Assembly: GCA_049999765.1 (NCBI GenBank)
Contig: JBNGIQ010009415.1
Span: forward strand, 1 to 26,038
Direction: 5' to 3'
From: Phaeoceros laevis
Lineage: Eukaryota; Anthocerotophyta; Anthocerotopsida; Notothyladales
DNA length: 26,038 nt
Part shown: positions 16,527 to 24,686 of the stretch, one piece after another
Layout: the number at the start of each line of letters is the position of its first letter
Numbering within the stretch: the first letter of the stretch is position 1
Made by a program: the position numbers and the translations under genes
The notes under the pieces: model-generated
Database searches by the model: none
What the model was told of the DNA's origin: nothing
The model's input: only the letters and a program-made list of their open reading frames with translations

Positions 16527-16690
16527 GTTTAACTTCCTAACCCATGGTTTAACTGTGGTTAAGTAAGTTAACCCAAGTTAGTTAGTTAACCCGAGTGTTG
16601 GGTTAGCTAACCCTGGTTGAGTTAATTAACTCTAATTAGGTTAATTAACTAGGGTTAAGGTTTTAACTAACCATGGTTAGTTTAGTTACC
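16527..16690. repeat. GTTAAC/TTAACC quasi-palindromic cluster
   Basis: About 160 bases are built mostly of GGTTAAC, GTTAAC, TTAATTAAC and AACCATGGTT pieces, so that the segment resembles its own reverse complement (CCATGG near both ends, TTAATTAAC in the right half). It is not the plant telomere repeat. It could form cruciform structures. It may belong to the non-coding end of a transposable element. Confidence 0.5.
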
Positions 16691-16699
16691 TTTTCCTAC

Positions 16700-17979
16700 C
16701 TCATGGTAAGTCATTTTTACCCTTTTAGTATGTCCTAACTCCGTGGCCATGCCATGGGCATGCCATATATGCCATAGGGGTTGGGGTTTGGTGACTTAAG
16801 GGTTTCTACATGCATGGCTATGGGGTATGGCTATATGGCTTGGGGTTTAGGGTATTTTCTAATTTAAGAGTAGCCAAAATGGCAATGTCCAAAGAAACCC
16901 TCACTACCACTCCTTATCCCTTCACCCTTCCCCTCTCTTGCATAGTTTATTGTTTCTAGGTGTGGCCAAGTGGTGAGCTGCTAGGAGGCGCGTGCGGTAT
17001 CTTGAGAGAAGGAGCAAGAGGGCCTTTATATATTGTTTGTTGCAGCCAAGTGGTGTGCGGACCCCAAGGAGTGGTGGACCTAGGCGCTAGGTGGCGCAAG
17101 GAGAAGTGAGGCTTGTTTAATAATTTTTGTGTCCTCACATCATGGCCTAGCAGCAAGTACAAGTTGGGTTGCCACAGGAGACCGTGGTCCTCCTCTAGAA
17201 GGACGTGTGCACCACAAAGGGGCTGGGAGCAGGACAAAGGGCCAAGTTTTTTATCTTTTTTGCAGCCTGGTGTTGTGGCCAGGCCAGGGCACCACACCCC
17301 GGCTTGTCCTTGCATAGGTGGCACACTAGAGGCCAAGGCCAGGGCAGCCTTAATCCTTTTTTTAAGAGGGGAGTGTACACGGTCTTCTCAAAGGAGCGCG
17401 TGAGAGGCTGTGAGGTGGTGCCACCTTGCATGGAAGAAGTTGGCATTGTTTTCTTTACCATTGTTCATGGTGTAGCACGCGCTACCCTTAGGAAGGGGCG
17501 CTACAAGCGCAAGTGTTTTTTAAGACTTTTCTTGTTGCCTGTTAGCTGGCCGGGCGCACGGTGGCCAGGAGAAGGGCCAATAGAAGACCTGGCCAGTAGG
17601 CACATACTGCTCTTGCAGACTGGATATCTCTGTTGGGCTTACAGATCTACAGAGCGTGTGAAGGGTGACGTTAACATTCTTTATGCATGAGGTGGTGACT
17701 AGTAGGCTGCGCATCCCTAGTGGAGTTCACGCACTTGCTAGAAAGCAAGGAAGGGCTATAAAAACGTTTTTCTAGTGATCTTGCTGCTGTCCAGGACTGG
17801 GAGGCCATAACTGGGAGGTCATATGCAAGTTAGCTGGCCGGACCGGGCTGTCAGGTTATGCTGACGGGCATCTGCTATGGCATACATGTTAGCTCTTAGT
17901 AGGTTGATAGCTAGATATATAAAGACACATACATAGTGGCATAGTTTCTTAGTGTTTCCACTTTGTTTGTTAAAACAAC
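16700..17979. other. GC-rich non-coding stretch, TATA-like box at 17757
   Basis: Rich in short imperfect repeats (GCCAAGTGGTG, GGCCAGGCCAGG, GGGGTTTAGGG). Open frames at 17113-17403 and 17205-17690 (+) and 16956-17336 (-) overlap one another and look like GC-driven noise. GCTATAAAAACG at 17757-17768 resembles a TATA box. Together with the ORF at 18527 this could be the LTR and leader of another retroelement, but I cannot define ends. Confidence 0.3.
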
Positions 17980-17989
17980 NNNNNNNNNN
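17980..17989. other. Assembly gap (10 N)
   Basis: Ten N characters. The true length of missing sequence is unknown, so statements about features crossing this point carry extra uncertainty. Confidence 0.98.
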
Positions 17990-18526
17990 CAGCTAGGTAG
18001 CATGGCCATGTATGGCTTTTTATAGACTGCTGAATTCAACTTGCTAATCTATGCATGAAAACGCTGCATCGTAGAATGAGAGCTGGGCTTGTGTCGTAGC
18101 ATTATCAGTTCTAGCAAAGATGCTATGTAGCACGACAGGGCTAAGGGTTGGGGCAGCAAAAGAGACTGGAAGGAGGACATCTGTGAAATCAATCTTTCTG
18201 AGTGTTGGCCGCTGACTCGGTGTGCGTAAGGGACGTCGTCCTACCTTTTCTTTGTGATAGTTTTATTCAGGTAGCTGGGATTACGGGACGGACCGTGAAG
18301 CTACCAAGTACGTTACGAGAGGTGGAGGACGTACCGTGTTGTGTGTAGAAATTCCAGGGCCAGTCGTATTGCGACGGTTCCTCTTGTAATTTTCTGGTGG
18401 ACGTACGGAGGACTAGTGGAGCGTACCGGGACGTGATTTTTGACGTGGCCATTGCGGCCAAGTGGCCAAGTGTTCAGGACGTGTCCCTTAGCAGTTTCAT
18501 GGCGTAGGTCCCAACGTACCAGGGAT

Positions 18527-18946
18527 ATGACAAAGGGGAAACAGAAAGAAGATGAGACGGCGACACCCGTAGAATTCGGAAGGCTACCGGCTACGCTCAC
18601 CGAGGAACAGAAATTGTGTTTGAAGGCATGGCCAGCTGTCGACGGGTTGGCTATAGATTCGAAGGACGTGGAGGAGTTCAGGCCAATAGCGGTGGAGAAG
18701 GGATGGCATTTTCTGATCTGGAATTGGGCCATACGCCGGCCGAAGTTAGCATTGGAATTTATCGAAAACCTTGTGGAACCTAAGGAGAATTTGAAGGGGT
18801 TGAGAGGACGTCTTGCATCGTGGACGGCGGATCACTTTCGAGCGGCACTCAAACGTCCTTTAGACAAAAGAGGAGTGATTTATGGTGCTAAGACAAGGGG
18901 AAATGTAGTTGATCTGGCTTGGCTTAATGAGATACCGGCCTTTTAG
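18527..18946 (+). CDS. Unrecognised ORF interrupted by the copia insertion
   Basis: An ATG at 18527 opens a 140-codon frame with believable protein composition: MTKGKQKEDETATPVEFGRL, then GWHFLIWNWAIRRPKLALEF, then LRGRLASWTADHFRAALKRP. The frame has no ATG further upstream, so this start is preferred. The last residues before TAG (EIPAF) are encoded by the first bases of the copia 5' LTR, so the original protein was longer and was cut by that insertion. The N-terminus is charged and disordered; the rest is helical with conserved-looking Trp residues. It may be the gag-like first ORF of another retroelement. I do not recognise the family. Confidence 0.4.
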   Translation: MTKGKQKEDETATPVEFGRLPATLTEEQKLCLKAWPAVDGLAIDSKDVEEFRPIAVEKGWHFLIWNWAIRRPKLALEFIENLVEPKENLKGLRGRLASWTADHFRAALKRPLDKRGVIYGAKTRGNVVDLAWLNEIPAF

Positions 18947-19203
18947 GGCACGGTTCGATAGCCAGGTTTAATTAAGCATTTAGGTAATTATTATTGAATT
19001 AATTACTTAACGCATAGATATGAAACGCTGAGGCGTTTCATATAAACCCCAACGCTTCATTCACGACGGTTGACCTTCACACCCTTGTGAAGGGTCACAC
19101 CTGTCCACAGACTTGCTTTTAAGGCACACAGCCACACGGCCAACATTATCTTGTTCTTTAGTACATTTTCAAGTTCTACTACATGATCCTACAATCATTC
19201 GCA
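18928..19203 (+). repeat. Copia 5' LTR
   Basis: It starts TGAGATACC and ends CA immediately before the primer binding site. The first 113 bases match the partial 3' LTR at 25229-25341 with only a few differences. TATAAA at 19041-19046 is the probable core promoter. An 11-bp inverted repeat, ATATGAAACGC / GCGTTTCATAT (19018-19043, four-base loop), overlaps the TATA region. The repeat shared with the 3' end also includes the TAA just before TG, so the exact first base is uncertain by three. Confidence 0.75.
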
Positions 19204-19216
19204 TGGTATCAGAGCC
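19204..19216 (+). promoter_or_regulatory. Primer binding site for initiator tRNA-Met
   Basis: TGGTATCAGAGCC directly follows the LTR. It is the canonical complement of the 3' end of plant initiator methionine tRNA used by most copia elements to prime minus-strand DNA synthesis. Confidence 0.9.
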
Positions 19217-19393
19217 ATGAATTTTGAGGCGCCATCTGGTCACTGCGAGTTCTGCACAACAAAGGTCTACATTAGAACCTTTAGCCATGAGAAATTCAGA
19301 TCATTCATGGCAACGCTAGGAATTGCACTAGCCAGATTAGGCATTGTAGCAGAAACGTTCATGGCAGACGCAATCTACCATTACTACCAATAG
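19217..19393 (+). CDS. Copia leader ORF 1 (58 aa)
   Basis: An ATG directly abuts the primer binding site and opens a 58-codon frame: MNFEAPSGHCEFCTTKVYIR, then TFSHEKFRSFMATLGIALAR, and on to HYYQ-stop. It contains a C-x2-C pair and a hydrophobic helix (FMATLGIALARLGIVAE). Being the first ATG of the transcript, it would be translated before gag by scanning ribosomes. I know of no such conserved copia protein. It may be a regulatory upstream ORF, a degraded gag start, or chance. Confidence 0.35.
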   Translation: MNFEAPSGHCEFCTTKVYIRTFSHEKFRSFMATLGIALARLGIVAETFMADAIYHYYQ

Positions 19394-19398
19394 TCGAC

Positions 19399-20052
19399 AT
19401 GCCGAGACGTAGGAATCGAGGTACAAACCTGTCTTCTGATCCAGTTCTTGCGCAACCTAGTGATGAAGTCGCAGCGAGCAATCGCGCGATAATCGAAGGG
19501 ATTGCTAAGCATCGTCGTTTGTTAGATTACTTTTTGGCAAATGCGCCAAAGTCTGCTGCTGCATCTTGCACAAACACAGCCTGTACGCAGAAACAGTCAA
19601 TCACTAGGGATCCATTGTCACACTTGAGACAGGAAGTCAAAGAAAAACTTGAAAAAGCACGTCAAATCTCTAATGCATCCTCTAATAAACTCACAGATAG
19701 AGGGTCTTCTTTGTGTTTTGAGTGTGCTACTTCATACAATTCTTTTCCCTCTCCAAGTGACCAGCTGCTAGTAGAACTGTACAATCTCATAAATTTTGTA
19801 GGCAGTCGCACAAGAGATCAATTGCGTGATCTTACCGATAGAATCATTGCTAATAGTAGACGACTTGAATATCTTGCTGAATGCATTGAGTGCTGTGCTA
19901 CACCTTCACGACCTGCTGTTCCTAAGTCCTGCCGTAGTTCAAGACGATGTCAAGGAGCATTCAGGGCAACTGTAAGCACACACAATGGTTTCAGCAAAAA
20001 CTCGAGCAATGGGCGATGTGCCTCCAGCAGAAGGACTGCGTACCAGTTCTGA
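19399..20052 (+). CDS. Copia leader ORF 2 (217 aa), unrecognised
   Basis: An ATG at 19399 opens a 217-codon frame upstream of gag, five bases after the first leader ORF. The protein starts basic (MPRRRNRG), has a predicted long helix (LSHLRQEVKEKLEKARQIS), a C-x2-C pair (LCFEC), a helical middle (DQLRDLTDRIIANSRRLEYL) and another C-x2-C (ECIECC), then a basic serine-rich tail. The Cys pairs could bind metal. It overlaps the probable gag start at 20009 in another frame. It could be the original gag N-terminus separated by a frameshift, or an extra element-encoded protein. I do not recognise the family. Confidence 0.45.
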   Translation: MPRRRNRGTNLSSDPVLAQPSDEVAASNRAIIEGIAKHRRLLDYFLANAPKSAAASCTNTACTQKQSITRDPLSHLRQEVKEKLEKARQISNASSNKLTDRGSSLCFECATSYNSFPSPSDQLLVELYNLINFVGSRTRDQLRDLTDRIIANSRRLEYLAECIECCATPSRPAVPKSCRSSRRCQGAFRATVSTHNGFSKNSSNGRCASSRRTAYQF

Positions 20053-20488
20053 GGTTTGAAGGCCTCGGATGTCACAACGAGGACGTGGTAACTACAACGC
20101 ACGTGGACATGGTACTGGACGTGGAAAGGGTGCTGGTAGAGGAGCTTGCACTCACCTTGCTGAAGATCCCCTTGGCATTTCTGGTAATCCACAGCCAAGA
20201 CGATGAGGACCACGTACACGGGCACAAAACCTTCAAGACCAGCATGCCGCAAGGGCAACCTTGTTAGCACATGCGTTAAGAGCATCATTAGCTTCTCAAG
20301 CTATCCACAACATGGCAGCTGCTCCAGTCACCCATAATACAACAGTGAACAATATAAAGATTGATTTCAAGGAGAAGGATAGGTTTAGTGGCACTCGATA
20401 TGATATATGGGCTTTGCGGGTGCAAACCATCCTTAAGGAACATGATCTTTGGCCTGTTGTAGACGGGACTGAGCCCAAGCTTGCATAG
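20009..20488 (+). pseudogene. Copia gag, N-terminal part with GR-rich tract
   Basis: In frame 2 an ATG at 20009 begins MGDVPPAEGLRTSSEV. Past a TGA it continues as MSQRGRGNYNARGHGTGRGK, GAGRGA. Past another TGA come RTRAQNLQDQHAARATLLAH and the gag core lead-in FKEKDRFSGTRYDIWALRVQ. The last segment (SG..Y..W...V) is the typical start of copia gag (UBN2 type). The Arg/Gly-rich stretch resembles an RGG box that binds RNA. Both TGAs and the TAG that ends this part (20486-20488) fit C-to-T changes of CGA or CAG codons. Which ATG is the native start is not certain. Confidence 0.6.
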
Positions 20489-20530
20489 GGAACAGCTCAA
20501 GCAACCATAGATGCATGGGTCAAACGAGAT

Positions 20531-21547
20531 TTGCGGGCCCTTGGCATCATTCAGTCTACTCTAGACGGCTCTATGATGCATCACACTCAGGATGCTGATA
20601 ATAGAAAGGGAGTTTGGGACTCTTTGGCACAGATTTATAGAGTCACGAGTGGATCCTCTATGGTATGTGCAAGACGAGCATTCTACAACCTGAAAATGAG
20701 AGAGCATGATTCTGTAGAACAACATGTTATAAAGTTTAGGACCCTAAGGTCAAAACTTACGCCTAGTGGCACACCAACCACTGAGATGAATGCAGCAGTA
20801 GTATTACTCCTTTTGCTACCTGATAGTTATAGGACCTTTGTTAGTAACCATTCTATGCACTTGAGGAACATATCCCAAGCTACAGCTGCAGGACAAGCAC
20901 CAGCAGTTGCACTGTCAGATACCATTGGTGCCCTCCTGGAAGAGGAGTCCACCAGAATGTCTAGCAGGACTGGTAACTCCTCCAGGGGAGAGCCTTCAAA
21001 CAGAGCCTTGTATGCTAACAAGGGCCCTCGAAGGCAACCTTTCCGTCAGCCTGGCTCAGGACAGTATAATGCAAGTGCGAGTAATTCTAACAAACGCAAG
21101 CCTACAACATCTGCTACTGCTAAAAAGAAAGGGACTTGCAACTGGTGCCTCATACCCGGGCACTGGGAAGCAGATTGTCGTAAGAAAAAGGCAAATAAGC
21201 CTTGCCGTACAGCCCCACCTGAAAGTAATGTTGCTGTACGGAAATCACCAACACTGCTTGCTGTATATATGGTGTCCACACCACAACTCCGTCATGCTTG
21301 GTACTTGGATTTCGGTGCCTCATCGCATATATGCCACACTCAATCGGCCTTCTTCTCTTACAGAAAGGTTCCGAGGGGTCAGATAGTGTTATTAGGAGAT
21401 GATCATGGACTGCCCATCGTGGGTATTGGATTAGTACCAGTATTGCTTACCAGCGGGGATACTATTGAGTTAGTTGAAATACTACATGTACCAGCAATGG
21501 TAAAGAACTTGGTATCTATTACCTTCTGGATATTCAACATCTGTTGA
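20531..21547 (+). CDS. Copia gag core, zinc knuckle and protease
   Basis: 338 codons in the same frame as the gag start, open from just after the TAG at 20486. WDSLAQIYR and LKMREHDSVEQHVIKFR are gag core (UBN2) motifs. LLLLLPDSYRTFV is the usual 'LL.SLP.SY' segment. CNWCLIPGHWEADC (21137-21178) is a C-x2-C-x4-H-x4-C knuckle after a lysine-rich tract. WYLDFGASSHIC (about 21299-21334) is the copia protease active site, but the usual D-S-G is D-F-G: TCC to TTC, another C-to-T change that should abolish catalysis. The frame is lost near 21520, after NLVSIT, where the protease domain should continue. Confidence 0.85.
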   Translation: MRALGIIQSTLDGSMMHHTQDADNRKGVWDSLAQIYRVTSGSSMVCARRAFYNLKMREHDSVEQHVIKFRTLRSKLTPSGTPTTEMNAAVVLLLLLPDSYRTFVSNHSMHLRNISQATAAGQAPAVALSDTIGALLEEESTRMSSRTGNSSRGEPSNRALYANKGPRRQPFRQPGSGQYNASASNSNKRKPTTSATAKKKGTCNWCLIPGHWEADCRKKKANKPCRTAPPESNVAVRKSPTLLAVYMVSTPQLRHAWYLDFGASSHICHTQSAFFSYRKVPRGQIVLLGDDHGLPIVGIGLVPVLLTSGDTIELVEILHVPAMVKNLVSITFWIFNIC

Positions 21548-22533
21548 GCACAGCATTTACTGGTGGCAAATGCCACGTTACTGACCAACAGTCCAATGGG
21601 AAAGTTGTAGCCATCGGCACTCCTACACACAACTTATATCAACTGGATATCCAGTACAAACTATGCAGTCCAGCAGTACATCTCACACAAGCCCAAGTTG
21701 CTGAAAGAGACACTATGTTGTGGCATTGCCGGTTAGGCCATACCAACTTTGATAAGCTAAAAGCCATGGCAAGTAGTAACATACTTTACCGCGAGAAGTT
21801 CATGTTAAAATTTGCTGACAAACAGTTTTGTGAGGCTTGTGTCTATGGCAAGCATCACCGTGCACCATACACGGATAGTAATCCAATGCGTGCCACCAAA
21901 GTCCTTGATCTGGTTCATTCTGACATCTGTGGCCCTATGTCCACTGTTTCCTTTGGAGGCGCACGTTATTTTCTCTCCTTTATTGGTGACTGGAGTAGAT
22001 ACATTGTGGTGTACCTGATCAAACAGAAGAGTCAAGCATTAGAATGCTTTGAAGAGTATGTTACCTTTGCTGAACGCCATACTGGCGGGTTACTGAAAAC
22101 TCTAAGGAGAGATAATGGAGGAGAGTATACCTCATATGCATTTGTTGCCTTCTGCAAAAGACACGGTATCGCTCGACAATTGACTACACCTTACACCTCC
22201 TCTCAGAATCCAATTGCTGAGATTAGCAACCGCCATATTCAGGAGCATGCCAAGTCTATGCTAAAGCAAGCCAACCTCTCTCGGTGCTACTGGGCTGAAG
22301 TAGTTTCTGCTGCTGCATATATACGCAATCGGGTGCCTACAAGTGTGTACATTGATGCAACACCATATGAGCGGTGGACAACATATAAACCTCGCATCAA
22401 CCATCTTCGGATCTTCGGGTCACCTGCATATGCCCACTTATCCGAAGACCAGCGGGTAAAGCTTGACTATAAAGCGAGGAAATATTTTTTTGTTGGTTAT
22501 ACAGAGGGCATTAAAGGATATAAGTTATTTTGA
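21544..22533 (+). CDS. Copia integrase
   Basis: A 329-codon frame. It begins with the end of the protease and then the pre-integrase zinc domain: LWHCRLGHTNFDKLKAM and FCEACVYGKHHRAPY, giving the H-x-H and C-x2-C ligands. The catalytic core follows: HSDICGPM (first Asp), RRDNGGEY (second Asp) and NPIAEISNRHIQ (Glu at 22219-22221), a full D,D-35-E set. GSPAYAHL and YKARKYFFVGYTEGIKGYKLF close the domain. The enzyme would insert element cDNA into the genome. It ends in a TGA caused by one extra T at about 22531; the next frame carries on directly with DPDSQ. Confidence 0.9.
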   Translation: MSTAFTGGKCHVTDQQSNGKVVAIGTPTHNLYQLDIQYKLCSPAVHLTQAQVAERDTMLWHCRLGHTNFDKLKAMASSNILYREKFMLKFADKQFCEACVYGKHHRAPYTDSNPMRATKVLDLVHSDICGPMSTVSFGGARYFLSFIGDWSRYIVVYLIKQKSQALECFEEYVTFAERHTGGLLKTLRRDNGGEYTSYAFVAFCKRHGIARQLTTPYTSSQNPIAEISNRHIQEHAKSMLKQANLSRCYWAEVVSAAAYIRNRVPTSVYIDATPYERWTTYKPRINHLRIFGSPAYAHLSEDQRVKLDYKARKYFFVGYTEGIKGYKLF

Positions 22534-23548
22534 TCCCGATTCCCAAGCTCTAACACATTGCCGAAGTGTTATCTTTCATGAGCAATTGCTGTTGACTCCT
22601 CCTTCTACTCCACTTCCATCTGTATCAGACGAGGCCTCCACAAGTGACCTCGATGATGAGCAACTTGAAGCCTATGCACCCATTGATCAGTCTTCAAGTG
22701 TTCCCTCTGGTGGTGTCCCTCCGGCTACTCCAGCCGTCACTATCACACCAGTAGCACCAGTACCGTTAACTGCACCATCACATGACTTCATCAGCATTTA
22801 TCTAGATGATGATGGAGTACCTGGAGCTTCTGAGCATTCAACTTCCTATGGAACACTTCCTGAGCACCTGGATGAGGATGATACAGATATTGATGTTGTA
22901 CAGTCGCTACCTACACATGCTGCTAGTGAAGTACAACCTGAGGAGCCAGCACAGCCAAGGAGAAGTGGCCGTCATCACACAGCCTCTCCAGATGAGTGGA
23001 TCCAGAAACCTTCAACATATACTTCGTTCCTTGTTCAGGAAGACAGTAACCTGGAAAGTCTTGGTGAACCACTCGCCTACAAGGAAGCAGTAAACTCTTC
23101 AGAATCCGCTAAATGGAAGGTAGCAATTGACTCAGAATATAAATCATTAATGGACAATGGTACATGGGAGCTCGTTGACTTGCCTCCTGACAGGAAGGCA
23201 GTTAGTTGCAAATGGGTGTTTAAGAAAAAGCATGCTGCTGATGGGTCTATCTCCAGATACAAAGCAAGATTGGTAGCTCGAGGCTACAGTCAAGTTAAGG
23301 GACTCAACTACACTGAAACTTTCTCTCCTGTCGTGCGAGTTACCTCAGTGAGGACACTATTTGCCATTGCTGCACAGAGAAACTACGCCATGGAACACAT
23401 GGACGTCAAAACTGCTTTCCTAAATGGGACCCTGGAAGAAACAATATATATGAGTCAGCCAAAGGGTTTTGTAGATCCAAAGCATCCAAAGAAGGTTTGC
23501 AAATTGATCAAAACTATTTATGGATTGAAGCAGTCTCCTCGTGCCTAG
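22463..23548 (+). CDS. Copia linker and reverse transcriptase N-terminus
   Basis: 361 codons. The real reading joins the integrase at about 22531 (FDPDSQALTHCRSVIFHE). A proline-, serine- and acid-rich linker of about 180 residues follows, with no recognised domain. RT then starts at about 23090: WKVAIDSEYKSLMDNGTWEL, CKWVFKKK, YKARLVARGYSQ, TFSPVVR, MDVKTAFLNGTLEETIYM and GLKQSPRA. MDVKTAFLNG holds the first catalytic Asp. The TAG at 23546-23548 replaces the invariant Trp of the 'SPRAWY' motif, a G-to-A change (C-to-T on the other strand, in CHG context). The same frame continues beyond it. Confidence 0.9.
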   Translation: MTIKRGNIFLLVIQRALKDISYFDPDSQALTHCRSVIFHEQLLLTPPSTPLPSVSDEASTSDLDDEQLEAYAPIDQSSSVPSGGVPPATPAVTITPVAPVPLTAPSHDFISIYLDDDGVPGASEHSTSYGTLPEHLDEDDTDIDVVQSLPTHAASEVQPEEPAQPRRSGRHHTASPDEWIQKPSTYTSFLVQEDSNLESLGEPLAYKEAVNSSESAKWKVAIDSEYKSLMDNGTWELVDLPPDRKAVSCKWVFKKKHAADGSISRYKARLVARGYSQVKGLNYTETFSPVVRVTSVRTLFAIAAQRNYAMEHMDVKTAFLNGTLEETIYMSQPKGFVDPKHPKKVCKLIKTIYGLKQSPRA

Positions 23549-23863
23549 TACCATAGAATAGATACCTACTTGAAGAAGTCAGGTTTTGTTCAGAGTGAAG
23601 CTGACTCAAACGTGTATAAAATGGAGGATGGCAGTAGGGTGGTGTACCTCGCTCTCTATGTGGATGATGCTGTACTCATATCAAGTCACCCTAAGCTTAT
23701 GGCCAAGGTAAAATCAATACTTACCTCCGAGTTTTCAATGACCGACCTCGGCAAACTAACCTGGTTTCTTGGTATTGAAATTATCCAATCTTTTGCCACA
23801 CACTCCATACTTATACATCAGGCTCAATACATAAGTCAGATCTTGGGGGATGACAGACTGTAA
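23549..23863 (+). CDS. Copia reverse transcriptase, YVDD segment
   Basis: Continuation in the same frame after the TAG. YHRIDTYLKKSGFVQSEADS, then VVYLALYVDDAVLISS with the catalytic YVDD at 23657-23668, then MTDLGKLTWFLGIEI, all standard copia RT motifs. The frame ends near 23863; a one-base shift at about 23855 moves the reading to the next frame at TDCKPAPTPM. Confidence 0.9.
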   Translation, partial: YHRIDTYLKKSGFVQSEADSNVYKMEDGSRVVYLALYVDDAVLISSHPKLMAKVKSILTSEFSMTDLGKLTWFLGIEIIQSFATHSILIHQAQYISQILGDDRL

Positions 23864-24155
23864 GCCTGCACCAACCCCCATGGCAGTAGGGGAAAAATTA
23901 AGCAAGGATCAGTCACCTACCTCAGAAGAAGAGCGACTGCAAATGGAGAAGGTTCCGTACCGTCCAGCTGTGGCCTCTCTGATTTACTGCAGGAATTGGA
24001 CTCGTCCAGACCTGTCACATTCAGTGGGAGTTACATTCCAGTTTCTTACATGCTATGGAACTTCTCACTGGACTGCAGTACAACGGATAATGCGTTATCT
24101 CAAAGGAACACCGAAACTTGGCTTACTGTACAAGAAGAGACCCGAGAACTTCTAA
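23850..24155 (+). CDS. Copia RT end and RNase H start
   Basis: 101 codons: DCKPAPTPMAVGEKLS, VPYRPAVASLIY, RPDLSHSVGV, and SHWTAVQRIMRYLKGTPKLG. These are the connection region between RT and RNase H. The family 'Y...VGSL.Y' has become YRPAVASLIY, and the 'RPDI..AV' Ala-Val is Ser-Val. The frame ends soon after YKKRPENF at a shift near 24130. Confidence 0.85.
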   Translation: MTDCKPAPTPMAVGEKLSKDQSPTSEEERLQMEKVPYRPAVASLIYCRNWTRPDLSHSVGVTFQFLTCYGTSHWTAVQRIMRYLKGTPKLGLLYKKRPENF

Positions 24156-24637
24156 CCTGTTTTTGCGATGCTGATTGGGCCTCTGACAATGACACACGGC
24201 GGTCTGTATCAACCAACTGTCTCATGCTTGGCAAAAGTGAATGGGATGCAATAGTAATCTCGTGGTACAGCAAGAAGCAGCAAGTGGTTGTTCTATCATC
24301 CACTGAAGCTGAGTAAGCAGCCTCTGCAACTACATCACAGGAGATTTTGTACACACAAGAGCTGTTAGCCTCATTAGGAGAACCTCAGAATGCACCCACG
24401 CTACTGCTATGTGACAACCAGTCAGCCATAGCACTAGCTCAAAATCCTATCATGCATGCTGGAACAAAACATTTAGAGATTAAAAATCACTTCATAAGGC
24501 AAGTGATAGGAAATGGGCAAGCTAATCTGCAGTACGTGCCCACAAGTGACAACATATCTGATGTGCTAACCAAGGCCCTATCAAAGGACAAACATGACAA
24601 GTTTTGTAGGGCAATGGGACTGGCTGAGAGCTTGTAG
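24130..24637 (+). pseudogene. Copia RNase H
   Basis: The frame reads CFCDADWASDNDTRRSVST, WYSKKQQVVVLSSTEAE, then a TAA (24314-24316) where 'EAEY' has Tyr. It continues in the same frame with TSQEILYTQELLASLG, LLLCDNQSAIALAQNPIMHA, KHLEIKNHFIRQ and VPTSDNISDVLTKALS. The acidic residues of the RNase H active site (DADW, STEAE, CDNQSA) are present. The protein ends at TAG (24635-24637) after AMGLAESL. It would remove the RNA strand after cDNA synthesis. Confidence 0.85.
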
Positions 24638-24686
24638 AAGACACTGCAACCACAGACATGCCAAGAGTGATTGAATGTCTTCCAGA

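Noticed and set aside
16780-16860. GGGGTTTAGGG-type motifs as an interstitial telomere.
   Set aside because: The plant telomere unit TTTAGGG occurs only once, and not in tandem; the neighbouring GGGGTTTGG and GGGGTTGG are only similar.
17113-17690. Open frames on both strands (up to 161 codons) as host genes.
   Set aside because: Three overlapping frames of low-complexity, GC-rich composition; none looks like a folded protein, and the DNA resembles non-coding LTR or spacer sequence.
19947-20288. Frame-3 plus ORF and minus ORF over the copia gag start.
   Set aside because: They overlap the frame that carries the Arg/Gly tract and joins in frame to the gag core; the minus frame shows no domain.
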